Below, piece by piece: positions 28,301-36,170 of a stretch of DNA of 64,000 bases. Made by a program: the position numbers and the translations under genes. Below the pieces are notes generated by a model. It searched no databases, was not told the origin of the DNA, and saw only the letters and a program-made list of their open reading frames with translations. Position 1 is the first letter of the stretch, and every line of letters starts with the position of its first letter. This DNA comes from Watersipora subatra (lineage: Eukaryota; Bryozoa; Gymnolaemata; Cheilostomatida; Watersiporidae). The DNA lies in assembly GCF_963576615.1 (NCBI RefSeq), contig NC_088708.1:1054001-1118000 (forward strand), read 5' to 3'.

Positions 28301-29518
28301 GCAGAAGATTTGATCTCGGAATCCCCATTAGCCAGTTTGACCAGTTGACCGTTTGACCAGTTGACCAGTTTGACCGCCGTACTAACTGAGCCACACAAGC
28401 TCAATATATCGCAAGGCGAGATATGTCGCTACTGTATATGGGAGCAAATACGCTACGCTTTCGGTCACCACGCAAAGTCATGGCGTAGCATCATGAGGTA
28501 GCTTTTATTAGTAAGCTCACTCAAATTGTCCATTGGCAATGTGCCAGGCTAATAGCAAGTGGCAGGCAGCTCTCATTACCTCTCATTGTTTATAAGCTGA
28601 TTTTTAAAACCCGGGCAACGCCGGGTAGCACAGCTAGTAGAATTATAAAGAAATCTCTATAGTGCCGCTGTAGTGGTCTACTCGACAGCGTTGAGTAAAT
28701 TGCAGCTGTATTTATACTATAACATACTTTCTGTCACCAACTTTAATTTAGTAAAATTGAAATTAAATGACTTCCATAAGGAATAAACTTGTAGAAAGCT
28801 CACTTCAAACCGCAATCTTAGTTGCATTTTCACCAGTGCGTACTTTCAATATGTACACTGTCAGGAGATACAATATTTGCTCAACTCAACTAGCTATGCT
28901 TGTCTGCTGCAGGCTTGAGGGCAATCGAGGCAAAGATACAGCAACCCAGCAGAGGAGCGAGCTTGAACAGATCATGAGGAATTACAAGGTATTGTGGGTA
29001 AACGAGTAGCTCGCTATTGTATGCATGGAAAAGAAGTTGAGTTTTTACAGCATGGATGATTTGGTGTTAAATCATGCACTTGCCTGGTTTGTGCAGGCAG
29101 AACCCAACTCAAGTTGTATGACTCATTATTACGCAACAGTCTTTCTAGCTGAATCTACATGCCTAGTCATCCTCCCGTTAGCGATGCAACAGATTCAAGT
29201 ACAGACTGGAATCTTTTAAGAAACCAAAATGAAATCTATAGTGATTTTGTTTTTGAAGAATTTTTTCCTGCTCAACCAGTGAGTAGAAAACTTAATCGTT
29301 CTATCTGCCACATGACAACTCTTTTGTAGTTATCCGGCTTCACGCTTAACATGCCATATACAGACAACGAGCACATGGCAGAGGCCGTGTATGCCACTGG
29401 TGTTTGGGAGAATGACAGCCGCGATGTAGAGTTTGTTCTCGCTGTGCATATCCATCCATATCCGCACTCTGTCCTCAGCGTCTGGATCTATATCGCCTCT
29501 CTGGAAAGGTCACGCTGA
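1317..29518 (+). CDS. CC2D2A: CC2D2A, coiled-coil and C2 domain protein 2A, ciliary transition zone (5' part missing)
   Basis: Exons: 1317-1409, (one or more not found), 9452-9608, 13780-13930, 14254-14392, 14710-14916, 15628-15809, 15901-16089, 16327-16440, 20176-20371, 20686-20850, 21473-21673, 22257-22346, 24030-24126, 25276-25427, 26410-26532, 26873-27036, 28913-28988, 29330-29518 (TGA). From 9452 on, every junction is GT-AG and keeps phase, giving 863 residues. Recognisable blocks in order: [51 protein letters not shown] before the C2 domain (15901-20371, with [17 protein letters not shown] and VHINLFDQ); VNLFITIEP; then the transglutaminase-like C-terminal region ([36 protein letters not shown]) and the end motif [19 protein letters not shown]. 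The family belongs to the MKS/B9 transition-zone module at the base of cilia. The vertebrate protein is about 1600 residues, so the N-terminal half lies upstream. CC2D2B is the alternative paralogue name. The exon at 1317 ([17 protein letters not shown]) is less certain than the rest. Confidence 0.93.
1811..2006. repeat. Minisatellite, 16-18 bp unit CTACCAGTGTACCCTCCC
   Basis: About 11 diverged copies. The same family forms the larger array at 3083-3770, 1.1 kb away. Confidence 0.9.
2524..2869 (+). mobile_element. Helitron-like non-autonomous element, copy 1 (3' part)
   Basis: It shares about 340 bp with 28260-28637. It ends with the GC hairpin CGGGCAACGCCG, then CTAG followed by T, the usual Helitron 3' structure (hairpin plus CTRR, inserted before T). 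It contains no long real ORF. Confidence 0.6.
3083..3770. repeat. Minisatellite, 16-18 bp unit CCCTACCAGTATACCCTC
   Basis: About 40 copies alternating GTGTAC, GTATAC and GTACAC variants. Open frames across it are a by-product of periodicity. Confidence 0.95.
3861..4017. repeat. 22-bp minisatellite ACAGTATACACATAGAGGTA
   Basis: Seven copies with full period. Each contains AGAGGTAAGA, close to a consensus splice donor. A single copy also occurs at about 2491-2513. Confidence 0.93.
4424..4680. repeat. 24-bp minisatellite, unit GGTGTCTCTACTGGTGCCCC
   Basis: About 11 copies, with shorter 21-bp variants around 4550-4590. Confidence 0.9.
4914..5195. repeat. 20-bp minisatellite AGTGTTCTACCACGATTGCC
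   Basis: About 14 copies. The two halves of the unit vary independently. Confidence 0.92.
5225..6355. repeat. 32-bp minisatellite with a 287-bp higher-order repeat
   Basis: The unit begins CATGCCCTCACATCTTATTC. About 35 copies are present. The block from 5691 recurs at 5978 with the same order of variants, a 287-bp period (nine units). Confidence 0.93.
6378..6403. other. 11-bp hairpin at the LINE 5' junction
   Basis: CTCACATCACT, loop GTAG, AGTGATGTGAG, about 12 bp before the LINE sequence starts. Confidence 0.85.
6415..8470 (+). mobile_element. 5'-truncated, frameshifted CR1/L2/Jockey-type LINE
   Basis: The reverse transcriptase of a non-LTR retrotransposon begins abruptly near 6415 with no endonuclease domain. 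It shows [18 protein letters not shown], the motif with [23 protein letters not shown] and FADDTNLFF. The frame breaks at about 7415-7430, where a 7-bp direct duplication (TCTCTAT twice) shifts it; again near 7856-7880 (before [15 protein letters not shown]); and again near 7970. The C-terminal tail reads [19 protein letters not shown] and stops at about 8277. The short 3'UTR ends in an A/C-rich tail near 8470. Exact clade is uncertain. It lies in a CC2D2A intron. Confidence 0.88.
8471..8530. repeat. Diverged tail of the 32-bp minisatellite after the LINE
   Basis: CTGTAAACCCTTGCATTTCA and GCATGCCCTCAC repeat the unit of the 5225-6355 array, so the LINE separates this remnant from the main array. 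Confidence 0.6.
8531..9451. other. CC2D2A intron, nothing recognised
   Basis: No convincing exon, repeat or element. Confidence 0.5.
9900..9998. repeat. Three copies of a 33-bp repeat, TCTAGGTCACAATTATTA
   Basis: Three tandem units each ending ATGATACAGG, in the intron after exon 9452-9608. Confidence 0.85.
10000..11247. other. CC2D2A intron, unique sequence
   Basis: Low-GC unique DNA without recognised features. Confidence 0.5.
11248..11352. repeat. 22-bp minisatellite ATGGCATGTCTCTGACATGT
   Basis: Five copies in the same CC2D2A intron as the 69-bp satellite. Confidence 0.85.
11612..13272. repeat. 69-bp satellite, 24 copies
   Basis: The unit begins AAAAACAACAACACAGACCG and ends TGTACAGCCACT. 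Copies are more than 90% alike by eye. Two subtypes (ACAACAACAC and ACAATAACAC) mostly alternate. Each unit contains a perfect 6-bp stem GCTGTA/TACAGC with loop AAATG. Confidence 0.97.
13340..13405. repeat. 22-bp repeat, three copies, TTAATGATCTATTAATCCGC
   Basis: Each copy ends CCGCAG, an acceptor-like motif; about 375 bp before exon 13780-13930. Confidence 0.88.
14393..14598. repeat. 64-bp repeat, three copies, starting at an exon donor
   Basis: The array begins exactly at the donor of exon 14254-14392 (GTTTGTATGATAAGTACAC). Later copies begin GGTTGTATGATAAGTACAC and end CTCACTATACCTAA. Confidence 0.9.
15075..15505. repeat. 26/27-bp minisatellite CTAGTAGCAGGTGCTGAGAG
   Basis: About 16 copies, many in alternating 26- and 27-bp forms (TTTACTAG and TTTACCTAG). 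Confidence 0.93.
15546..15632. repeat. 29-bp repeat, three copies, containing the splice acceptor of exon 15628
   Basis: The unit is a pyrimidine-rich tract plus TACCTAG and GAG. The third copy provides the acceptor CCTAG at 15627 and the first codon GAG of the exon. Confidence 0.9.
16441..17452. other. CC2D2A intron, AT-rich
   Basis: Nothing recognised between exon 16327-16440 and the TIR element. Confidence 0.5.
17453..19678. mobile_element. Non-coding TIR transposon in CC2D2A intron
   Basis: Perfect 18-bp inverted repeats AGATGTGGTTGCGTCAAA bound 2226 bp, with ATAA on both outer sides as a possible 4-bp target duplication. No transposase is recognisable. A tRNA-like SINE (17977-18250) is nested inside. 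The family is not known to me. Confidence 0.65.
17977..18250 (-). mobile_element. tRNA-derived SINE
   Basis: On the minus strand, box A TAGTGAATTGG (18244-18234) fits TRGYNNANNGG, and box B GAGTTCAAATCC (18198-18187) follows at a tRNA-like distance. The 3' side ends in a 70-bp inverted repeat (GATATACAGCC... at 17977, GGCTGTATATC ending at 18046). A related hairpin sequence starts at 24206 in the opposite orientation. Confidence 0.6.
20895..21218. repeat. 19-bp repeat organised as a 57-bp trimer
   Basis: Related 19-mers (ATGTCTGACTCATATGTTG, ATGACTAACTCGTATATCG, ATGTCTAACTCATACGCTG) recur in order. The order decays after about 21120. Confidence 0.92.
21260..21306. other. Perfect 20-bp hairpin in CC2D2A intron
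   Basis: The arm CACGTCAAGTATCCCTCATT (21260-21279), loop AGTTCCA, and exact reverse complement (21287-21306). Confidence 0.9.
21676..21935. repeat. 17-bp minisatellite GTGTGGCATGTCAGGCA
   Basis: About 15 copies, starting within a few bases of the donor of exon 21473-21673. Confidence 0.93.
22634..23600 (+). mobile_element. Helitron-like element, longer family, 3' end lost
   Basis: The head TCTATATATATAACTCTCAA is followed by GTTTGTCTGTCC, the 5' form seen in invertebrate Helitrons. It is colinear with the element at 54520-55261 (shared CAAATGTGCCGYTACACT block, a CTTYTGCTG block, and ATGATATGAAGTTT near the end), but the terminal CTAG hairpin is missing. It lies between CC2D2A exons 22257-22346 and 24030-24126. 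Confidence 0.55.
23107..23148. other. Perfect 16-bp hairpin in Helitron-like sequence
   Basis: CAGACAAAGTACCAGA pairs exactly with TCTGGTACTTTGTCTG across a 10-nt loop. Confidence 0.9.
24152..24205. repeat. 23-bp minisatellite GATAGTAATACTACCTTGTA, left part
   Basis: Two to three copies before the inserted element at 24206. Confidence 0.85.
24206..24907. mobile_element. About 700-bp insertion splitting a minisatellite
   Basis: It begins GATATACAGCCCCCATAAGG, homologous to the hairpin at 17977-18046, and is flanked on both sides by the same GATAGTAATACTACC tandem repeat (24152-24205 and 24908-25275). No coding capacity or clear TIRs are visible. Confidence 0.45.
24908..25275. repeat. 23/24-bp minisatellite GATAGTAATACTACCTTGTA, main part
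   Basis: About 16 copies. The last unit changes to CTACTTCCAG and forms the acceptor of exon 25276-25427. Confidence 0.93.
25428..26221. other. CC2D2A intron, unique
   Basis: Only short AGATAG and CA runs; otherwise nothing seen. Confidence 0.5.
26222..26385. repeat. 37-bp repeat, four copies, CTGATTGGTAGAAGTACTAA
   Basis: It ends about 25 bp before the acceptor of exon 26410-26532. Confidence 0.9.
26600..26805. repeat. 12-bp repeat TATCAGTTACTC with inverted end
   Basis: About 14 direct copies. At 26755-26805 the unit turns round (GTAACTGATAGAGTAACTGA), making a large foldback just after exon 26410-26532. Confidence 0.88.
27037..27837. other. CC2D2A intron, unique
   Basis: Nothing recognised. 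Confidence 0.5.
27838..28022. repeat. 30-bp repeat TATATAATTATAATTTGGTA
   Basis: Six copies in the intron before exon 28913-28988. Confidence 0.9.
28221..28637 (+). mobile_element. Helitron-like non-autonomous element, copy 2
   Basis: It begins with a TC-containing head (TTTCAAAGTTTGTGT), as in the other copies, and ends ACCCGGGCAACGCCGGGT, AGCACAG, CTAG then T. In reverse it contains a tRNA-like box A (TGGCTCAGTTAG) and a box-B-like GATCAAATC. A short TTGACCAG tandem sits at 28336-28372. Confidence 0.65.
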
Positions 29519-30661
29519 CTTGCTGAGTCGTCTATTCTCCAGATGAACCCTAACTTTCTGTTGCTGTCATCGAGCAGCCTGTGAGCCATTAGAGGGAATG
29601 AGCTGACTCGTTGAAGTATCTTCTACTTTGATAGACAATCTTAGGATCTCACTTACTCTCAGCACCTCAAGAGTACTTGTAATTGCTATTTATTATTTAT
29701 TTCTATTTATTATTGAAGAGAATTCTTAATTCTACTTTTTGTTCTGCCGTCTAATGCATGTTTTAAATAAGAGTTTATAGTCGTTGAACTATGCTTGTAC
29801 TCTTTCTCACTCGGCTGCGTGTCAAGTAAACCCAGCCATCAACAAGTATCTTATCCTCCTTGCTTTACTTTTTATAATCAGCAGTGCTGCAGAGGCGACT
29901 CCAACTTGCTTTAATTACAATGATTAGAGCATCATTAGAGATACTATGTATCCGCATCCTGTTTGTAGCGCACATATGCTCTGCTTGCAATATCCTGTCT
30001 GGTCGAAAGCTCTTGGTCGATTTAAACTGCATTTTTCGATAGCTATGCTAGGAATAGTATCTTCTATTTTAAATTGTTTGGCATTGTTTGGGTGTTCATA
30101 AGCGGCGACCGAAGGGTATCCTATTTTCTGTGTGTCACTGTGTAACATTGTCACTGCGTCGTTGGTACTAATTTCTACTGGAGCCCTACTATATGATCAA
30201 CTTGATTTAGTTACATGTAAGGAGTACCTGTTGTAGGGTGACTTTATGTTATGCACGCAGTTCAGCTCTTATGCCTACTGAACCCTTTTTTTGCAACTGA
30301 CTAGACCAAAGTTAGACAGTCTGTTTCTATGTACGTATGCATCGTATGCCGTCAAGATTAGTTTGAACGAATGATGTGTCTGTGTGGTCAGGAAATAGGA
30401 GGCCAACTTGTACTAGACAATGTGCCACCTTAGCTTATTGAAGGAATTTCTAACATACGCTTATAGTTGGTGATTATTAACACACTATACCATCAGTACA
30501 GTAGGTTGACATTTAATCAGATTGGTATAAATAGAGCAGTCCACAATCGGAGCAATGACATTATTGAGGGCTTTTCTATATAGGTATTATTAGAAAAAAT
30601 AGGCCGCTAGAAAAAGTTAGGTGGTTAAGCCAAGGTGCAGTAGAGAGGAAAAAGTTAGGGA
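29519..30661. other. Convergent intergenic region between CC2D2A and the SDR gene
   Basis: It should hold both 3'UTRs. I saw no canonical AATAAA on either strand. Confidence 0.5.
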
Positions 30662-32059
30662 TCATAAGGTAGAATATTTCACGCACAATTCCCATATTTT
30701 ACTTTTGTTGTTTTCATCAAGCACTTCCGTTGCTTCTGTTGTCGGCTTGTTTTGAGTATAGAATACTCCAGAGGTCTTTTTGTTTTCCGCAATAGCCATC
30801 TGTATAAGTTTGTCTCTTCCTGTTATGAGCGACTCTGATTTAAAGAGCCGTCGTCCGATAAATGTGCTTGCTATTCCCATGATAAGAGACCTGCAAGTCA
30901 CACAGGGTAGAATTGAATTCTATCTCATTCGCTATATTGTCAATTGCAAGTACCTGAAAGTAATGGGGTTGGCGTTGAGTTGTGTTTAACTCTCGGTTGA
31001 TGCCAGTCTAAAGCATCCCTTAGCTAGAAGTGCCAATATAACTAGTCTTCATAACTTCATGTAGCATTGATTCTTTTTGCTAATTATGCATAATTTAGAT
31101 ACATAGATGACCATAGATGACCAGTGTATAAGGTGAAGGTGATTGCATTATTGTGGAGGGTGTATGAGAGGTAGAATCGGGAAGCAAATGAAAAAGATTG
31201 GTCATTCCTACTCAAAGTAGTTTATTATTCAAAGATCTGGGTGTTCATTTTGTTACAATATGGAGACCATATTTAATATCTGTAGATACTTTTCAGTGCA
31301 AAGTTGAGCTTTTAATAAAAACTAATGCATGTTACTCCATATATTACCGTCAACATGTACTTACCCTATCAGTGATGTTCGATTCTCCCGAGCGAGTCCT
31401 GTCTCTGGTATAAAACCCGGGCACATACTGTTGACCACTACGTTGCTTCCCTCGAGCTGCGTTGCCATCTCATTCGTCCACAGATTTAATGCAAGTTTGG
31501 AGTTGCGATATGACTGAAGGCCGGTCAGATAATGGTCTTTCTCAGCTAACATAAGGTCATCTATAAAGAAACCTGATTGTTCGACTCCGACCTTGTCTAC
31601 AGTTAGGCTGCTGCTGACATTTACTATTCTCGCTGGGTCAGCGTTAGTCCCGGAAGCTTTGAGTTTGTCTAGCAGTAGATTGGTGAGCAAAAAGTGACCC
31701 ATGCAGTTGACACTCATAGTCAGCTCTAATCTAGGGTCATTTCTAACTGTAACACGCTGCTTGTTGCTCCATTGGCGAAAAAGCCCTGCATTATTCATCA
31801 GTACATGCAGCGGTTTTTCAGAAGATAGAAACCTTTTAACAAAACCTCGGATAGATTGTGGGTCAGATAGTTCCATGATAGAAAAAGTGATGTCAGCGGT
31901 TGGCAATGAGCTTCTGATTTGAGATACAGCGGCCTGTCCTTTTTCATCATCTCGGACAGATATAATGACATGGTGCCCCAACTCACACAAGGTTTTGGCT
32001 GTCTCTAGTCCAAGTCCAGAGCTTCCACCTGTCACAATCACCACCTTCTTGTCTGCCAT
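30662..32059 (-). CDS. Short-chain dehydrogenase/reductase, retinol-dehydrogenase-like
   Basis: Two exons on the minus strand: 32059-31365 and 30890-30662 (TGA). The junction is GT-AG (donor gtaagt) and phase-consistent, giving 307 residues, the normal size for a classical SDR. The Rossmann NADP(H) motif TGGSSGLG is at residues 10-17, NNAG at 89-92, the catalytic Ser region VNVSSS near 147-152, and YRNSK at 184-188 supplies the catalytic Tyr and Lys. CPGFIPETGL (213-222) is the substrate-loop region. Exon 2 gives the C-terminal helix region ending IWELCVKYSTL. No signal peptide is evident. Members reduce or oxidise retinoids, steroids or other carbonyls, and the sequence does not reveal the substrate; the loop also resembles protochlorophyllide-reductase-like animal SDRs. 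The gene is convergent with CC2D2A, with 1.1 kb between the stop codons. A TATA-like motif lies about 40 bp upstream of the ATG. Confidence 0.9.
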
Positions 32060-32096
32060 TTTTTAAACAAAAGATGGAGTGTTCTCTTTGACTCCT

Positions 32097-32105
32097 CATA
32101 TATAG
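32097..32105 (-). promoter_or_regulatory. TATA-like box upstream of the SDR gene
   Basis: On the minus strand the sequence reads CTATATATG about 40 bp before the SDR start codon, which would leave a very short 5'UTR. This is a sequence match only. Confidence 0.4.
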
Positions 32106-33012
32106 CGCTTGTATACCGTTACATAACCTGTAATTATGCCTGTCACCCTTGACACTGCATATTTGCTTATTGATTATCAGGTTCAGAGTTCATTTGCTTA
32201 CTCCAAAATGTTTGATCTACTAGGCTTCATCACGCTTGTCTTGTTATCTTTTTCACACCCGGCCTGTGGATAGTTTGTCAATCAGGCTGTCTCACTATAC
32301 CCACCCATACTAACTTCACTCCTCCAGCCTTATTCCTACTGCATAGAGCTAACAATCCTACTCAAGTTTTAGAACAAACGACTAACCATAGCTTGCTGTC
32401 TAACACCATATGTCAATTCTTGGAGACGCATCATCCATCCAGATCCAGATATGCACATTTTACCCGTTTACAATAATTAGGTTTCGAGTAGAGGTGGTGA
32501 AAATAGGACTAATAAAATAACAATCTAATCGTCTAATCAATACGTAAGCTTGCTGATCGTTTATTTCTAGCACTGGCAGAAGAGACCAATTCTTATGAAC
32601 AGCTGAGTGTATGGATTGTTTACAACATAGATATAGTAAACCCTAGATTGGCGAATAGCTATCAATACAATGGAGCAAAAGTGAGGCCTATAATTGGCTG
32701 TTGTTTTCACGACGTTACGTCGTAGTGATGTGCATCACAGCACCAAAGCCTTCATTTGAGCAATAAGTTTAGTAGTGGAAGCATGCGTGGCATGCTAGTT
32801 TTTAAGTCATAAACATAACAATAAGACCAAATTCTTAGTGAAATGTCATCAGAAGAGACCACAACACCCCAGGTATATCCTGAATTGCCCATAACAAAAC
32901 AGAACTTCAACTCAAAACGAGAAGTTCTCAACAATATCATAAGCTTTCTATGCCGATTAAAGATACCAAGCTGAAAGCTGCTAGTGAAAAATAATAGAAA
33001 AATCATCATCAT

Positions 33013-33800
33013 TTCGTCATTGGTTTTGAGTCAGCAGCCAAATCTGTACATGATATTGCTCAATATCTTTTCAGCAACTACCCTTACATCAACTACTTCC
33101 TAACCTTTAAGATCAACCAGGATCACATTGAGATTCTGTTTTCCACAATACGATCTAAGGGTGGCTATAACAATAACCCGGATGTGCAGTGCTTTAGATC
33201 TGCACTTCGAGCACTGTTCATAAAAGCAGATATCACACCAAATCCCAATGTTAACTGTATTGATCTGGATGTGAGCAGGGCTGAAAAAACTGGCCAACTC
33301 CTGCTACATTCTCTGGCTAGAAAGAAAAAGAAAGAAGAGACAAAAGCTGAGGAAGGTGAAGATGAGGAGTTCGGTGATGAGGATTTTTTCTAACTCAAAT
33401 GTGATGAGCGTATCAAGTTCTTGACCGATGTCGAAGTAGTGGGAAGTAGAAATAGTGATGACATAACCCTAATCTCAGTTAAAAACAAAGGAGGATTGGT
33501 GACCAGATTGATAGGCCGAATATGAATTGCTGCAGAAAAGTGCCTATGTTCACACATGGAGAGCTGTGGTATCACACAGAGAGCTTTTAAACAAGTAACA
33601 TCACAGACAGTAACATATATGTCTTATTACATAACCTCCATAAAGGTTTTACATGTACAGTGCATGCCAACAGTCTACTCAAAACTATAGTAAATCGCTA
33701 TACTAAAATCAGAAAACACTATGCCGCTTCAAAGCAGGAATCTAGCTCAACCAACCTTAGACAAAAACTATCTCGTCTAGTTATTTTAAGTCATGTCTAA
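33013..33800 (+). pseudogene. P-element/THAP9-like transposase, C-terminal fragment
   Basis: From 33013 the frame gives VIGFESAAKSVHDIAQYLF, then DHIEILFSTIRSKGGYNNNP, the most conserved C-terminal block of P-type transposases, and a basic/acidic stretch to a stop at 33391. Past that stop the same frame continues with LISVKNKGGLVTRL and IAAEKCL. After a shift the end NLRQKLSRLVIL is reached at 33800. In-frame stops at 32992 and 32995 close it upstream. It is dead. Confidence 0.85.
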
Positions 33801-33984
33801 TGGGTGTTTAATACAGGGGTCCAGCGTAACTGCTTCTAAACCTCATTTGATTCATTAGTTTGTTATTAGTTTAATTTCTATTTGGCCACTTTTTGTATTA
33901 TCAATGATATAGAAGCTTCTAAATCATTGGTATTATTCATTACCATGTGTGTAAGATTCTTGCCTTTCTCATCCAAAGTCATTA

Positions 33985-35235
33985 CAGTCATACTTCGACT
34001 TACGAGCTTAATGCGTTCAGAGACTGAGCTCGTATGTCAATTTACTCGCATGTTGGTGCAATTTATTTATATATAGAATAATTAAATATATATTGATAGG
34101 TTTTCATACTTTGAAAATGCAAATAAAACACTCAAAACAATATATTGTAACAGAAAGAACATGTTGGTTATTGTCCTAACTTACCACATGCTTTCAAAAA
34201 GCAAAAAATAAAAATAATGCAAGGAAATGTGATTAATTAAAATGTAAAATTAAATACATACAATAGCGGCTAACGCTAGCATTTGCCAGAGAGGGAGAGA
34301 TAAGTTATCCTTCATTACAACAGTTGACTTTGATAAATTTAAATTTTATCCAAGTCTTAAAAGACAAACTTAAAAGCAAACCTAAAAGCAAACTTTAATC
34401 TTTAACTTAACGCAATTAAAATTTCTTCGGCGTTCATAGTTTAAAATTTCTCGCTGGTTTGCTAATTTTTCTTTTGTTTCGCTTTCACGACCAGCCGGCC
34501 GTTTTAAGAGAAACCTATCTAAGGACGTTTGCCTTCGTCGCCCTTTCAACGTGTTGCGATCAGGACGAACACAGGTGTTGTCACCAAGGGTTAATGCACG
34601 ACCGCTAGCCAACTTGTCCAAATGTCTATTTTTTATAGTCTTGATAGATAGCACCGGCCATTTTACGTAGCATTGTTTCAGTTACGCAGTCACCGGCCAA
34701 TTGTTTGTCTTTTATCCAAAACCTAAGCAGTCTCTCCATCAGTGGTCGTGAAGATCGCTGCATCGTTTAGAAACTATGGTTAGTCCTTTTGCAGACTAAA
34801 TGCCTTGAATATAATCCTTGTGTTTGATAATTGTGGATGTATTTCTGTCATATTGTTGAGCAAGCTCAATCACGCATACGTCTTTTGCATATTTTTCAAT
34901 AATTTTCCATTTAATATCAATTGTTATCATTCGCTTTTTCTTTGCACTATCTATCCTTTTACTGGCAAACTTTCGGTCTACGCACGGTACTTTTAATTCA
35001 CATAATTCTGCACTGAAAATCGCGCACAAAAAACATGGTACAAAAGTATAATCTGAGCAGTTGAAAAATACAGAGTGATGCTGTTCTCATAAAACACCTC
35101 CGACATACTTGGCAACTGTCTCATGTGCTCGTATCTCAAACATGGCTCGTATTTTAGTGCTAAAACTTGCTTAAAAGCTGGCTCGTACCTCAAGTTTCTC
35201 GTACGTTAGGGCACTCGTAAGTTGAAGTATTACTG
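33985..35235 (-). mobile_element. Internally deleted Tigger/pogo element nested in the P element
   Basis: The ends are imperfect inverted repeats sharing ATACTTCRACTTACGAG, with TA on the left flank and CA on the right. On the minus strand the N-terminal psq-type helix-turn-helix is readable at 34800-34960 (ITIDIKWKIIEKYAKD, IELAQQYDRNTSTI). It is followed in another frame by the CENP-B-type block LLRFWIKDKQLAGDCVTE (about 34690-34745). The C-terminal tail RRQTSLDRFLLKRP is at about 34490-34545. The DDE catalytic core between them is deleted. Confidence 0.85.
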
Positions 35236-35446
35236 CATATAAGTTTTACATATTTTCAATAAAATATGCAGTCTCAGATGCACAAACTATGGAAAAATTG
35301 AGCAGTTTTTAGTGCTAAGTCAATAGGAGTTGATAGATCAGCTGATTCGCTTTGCACATCACCATGACGTTGCGTCATGCTAATTATAGGCCTCACTTGT
35401 TTTGATTATTCGCATATCTAGGGTTTACTATATCTATGGTTTACAA

Positions 35447-36170
35447 ACTTTGCTCTGTTAGCTGCAGCCATAATCATACAACTACAACGGTTGTATGTAC
35501 ATATATTGAGTGAGCAGCCAATCTTTCTAAAAGGGCATGTTAAGGTAGCTGAGCATGACTGTGTGCTATGGCTGTATACAATAAAGCACCTGTCAGAATT
35601 GATAATATCATTTGTCTAGAGTGTGGGCTCGTAGGGAGCAAGGGCTATAGAGGTACTATAGAGTGAATGTTCATTTTGTGCTGTGGTGGAATGCTCAATA
35701 GGGAAATCAATCCATGTCAACTGAAAGATATTAAATCATTAAAATGTAGCATATTTTAGAATAAATAGTGAGTTATATAATAAAATACCATCATGTATAT
35801 TCATTTGTGCAAAGAGTATTTACAAATAGAACCATAGAATCCGTATGAATGTTTGAAGACAGTAATAGCTTCAATCATTACAACGAAGGTGAACGCATCT
35901 TGCTAGCTGTCAGAAAGATGATATCGAGAGTCTGTCCGGTTTCGGCTTTCACCCTTCATGTATAGTCCAGAGATAATGAATTTTATGAAAATTGCAGTTT
36001 TAGGAAGGACTGCACTTCCTGTAAACAGCGAAAACATCCAGCGATATTAAACGTTAGGGAAGTAAGAGGATACTCTATAGACCTCCTTTGCCTCCTCTCC
36101 AATACAAGTTTATAAAGGATGTTAACAAGTTTATAAAGAGAAAGATAAGCTACTAACACCTGAGGTCTCA
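35447..36170. other. Intergenic sequence after NELFA
   Basis: Unique sequence between the P element and the NELFA stop codon; it should include the NELFA 3'UTR. Confidence 0.5.

Larger units (their letters stand above)
32626..35438. mobile_element. P-type (THAP9-like) DNA transposon with intact ends
   Basis: The termini are inverted repeats beginning CATAGATATAGTAAACCCTA on each side. They are flanked by a perfect 8-bp target duplication GTTTACAA at 32618-32625 and 35439-35446, as expected for P elements. Further similarity runs inward to the GTGAGGCCTATAATT block (left about 32687, right about 35380 in reverse). Inside are the 3' half of a P/THAP9 transposase (33013-33800) and a nested Tigger (33985-35235). 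The N-terminal THAP domain and most of the catalytic core are missing, so the copy is non-autonomous. Confidence 0.9.
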
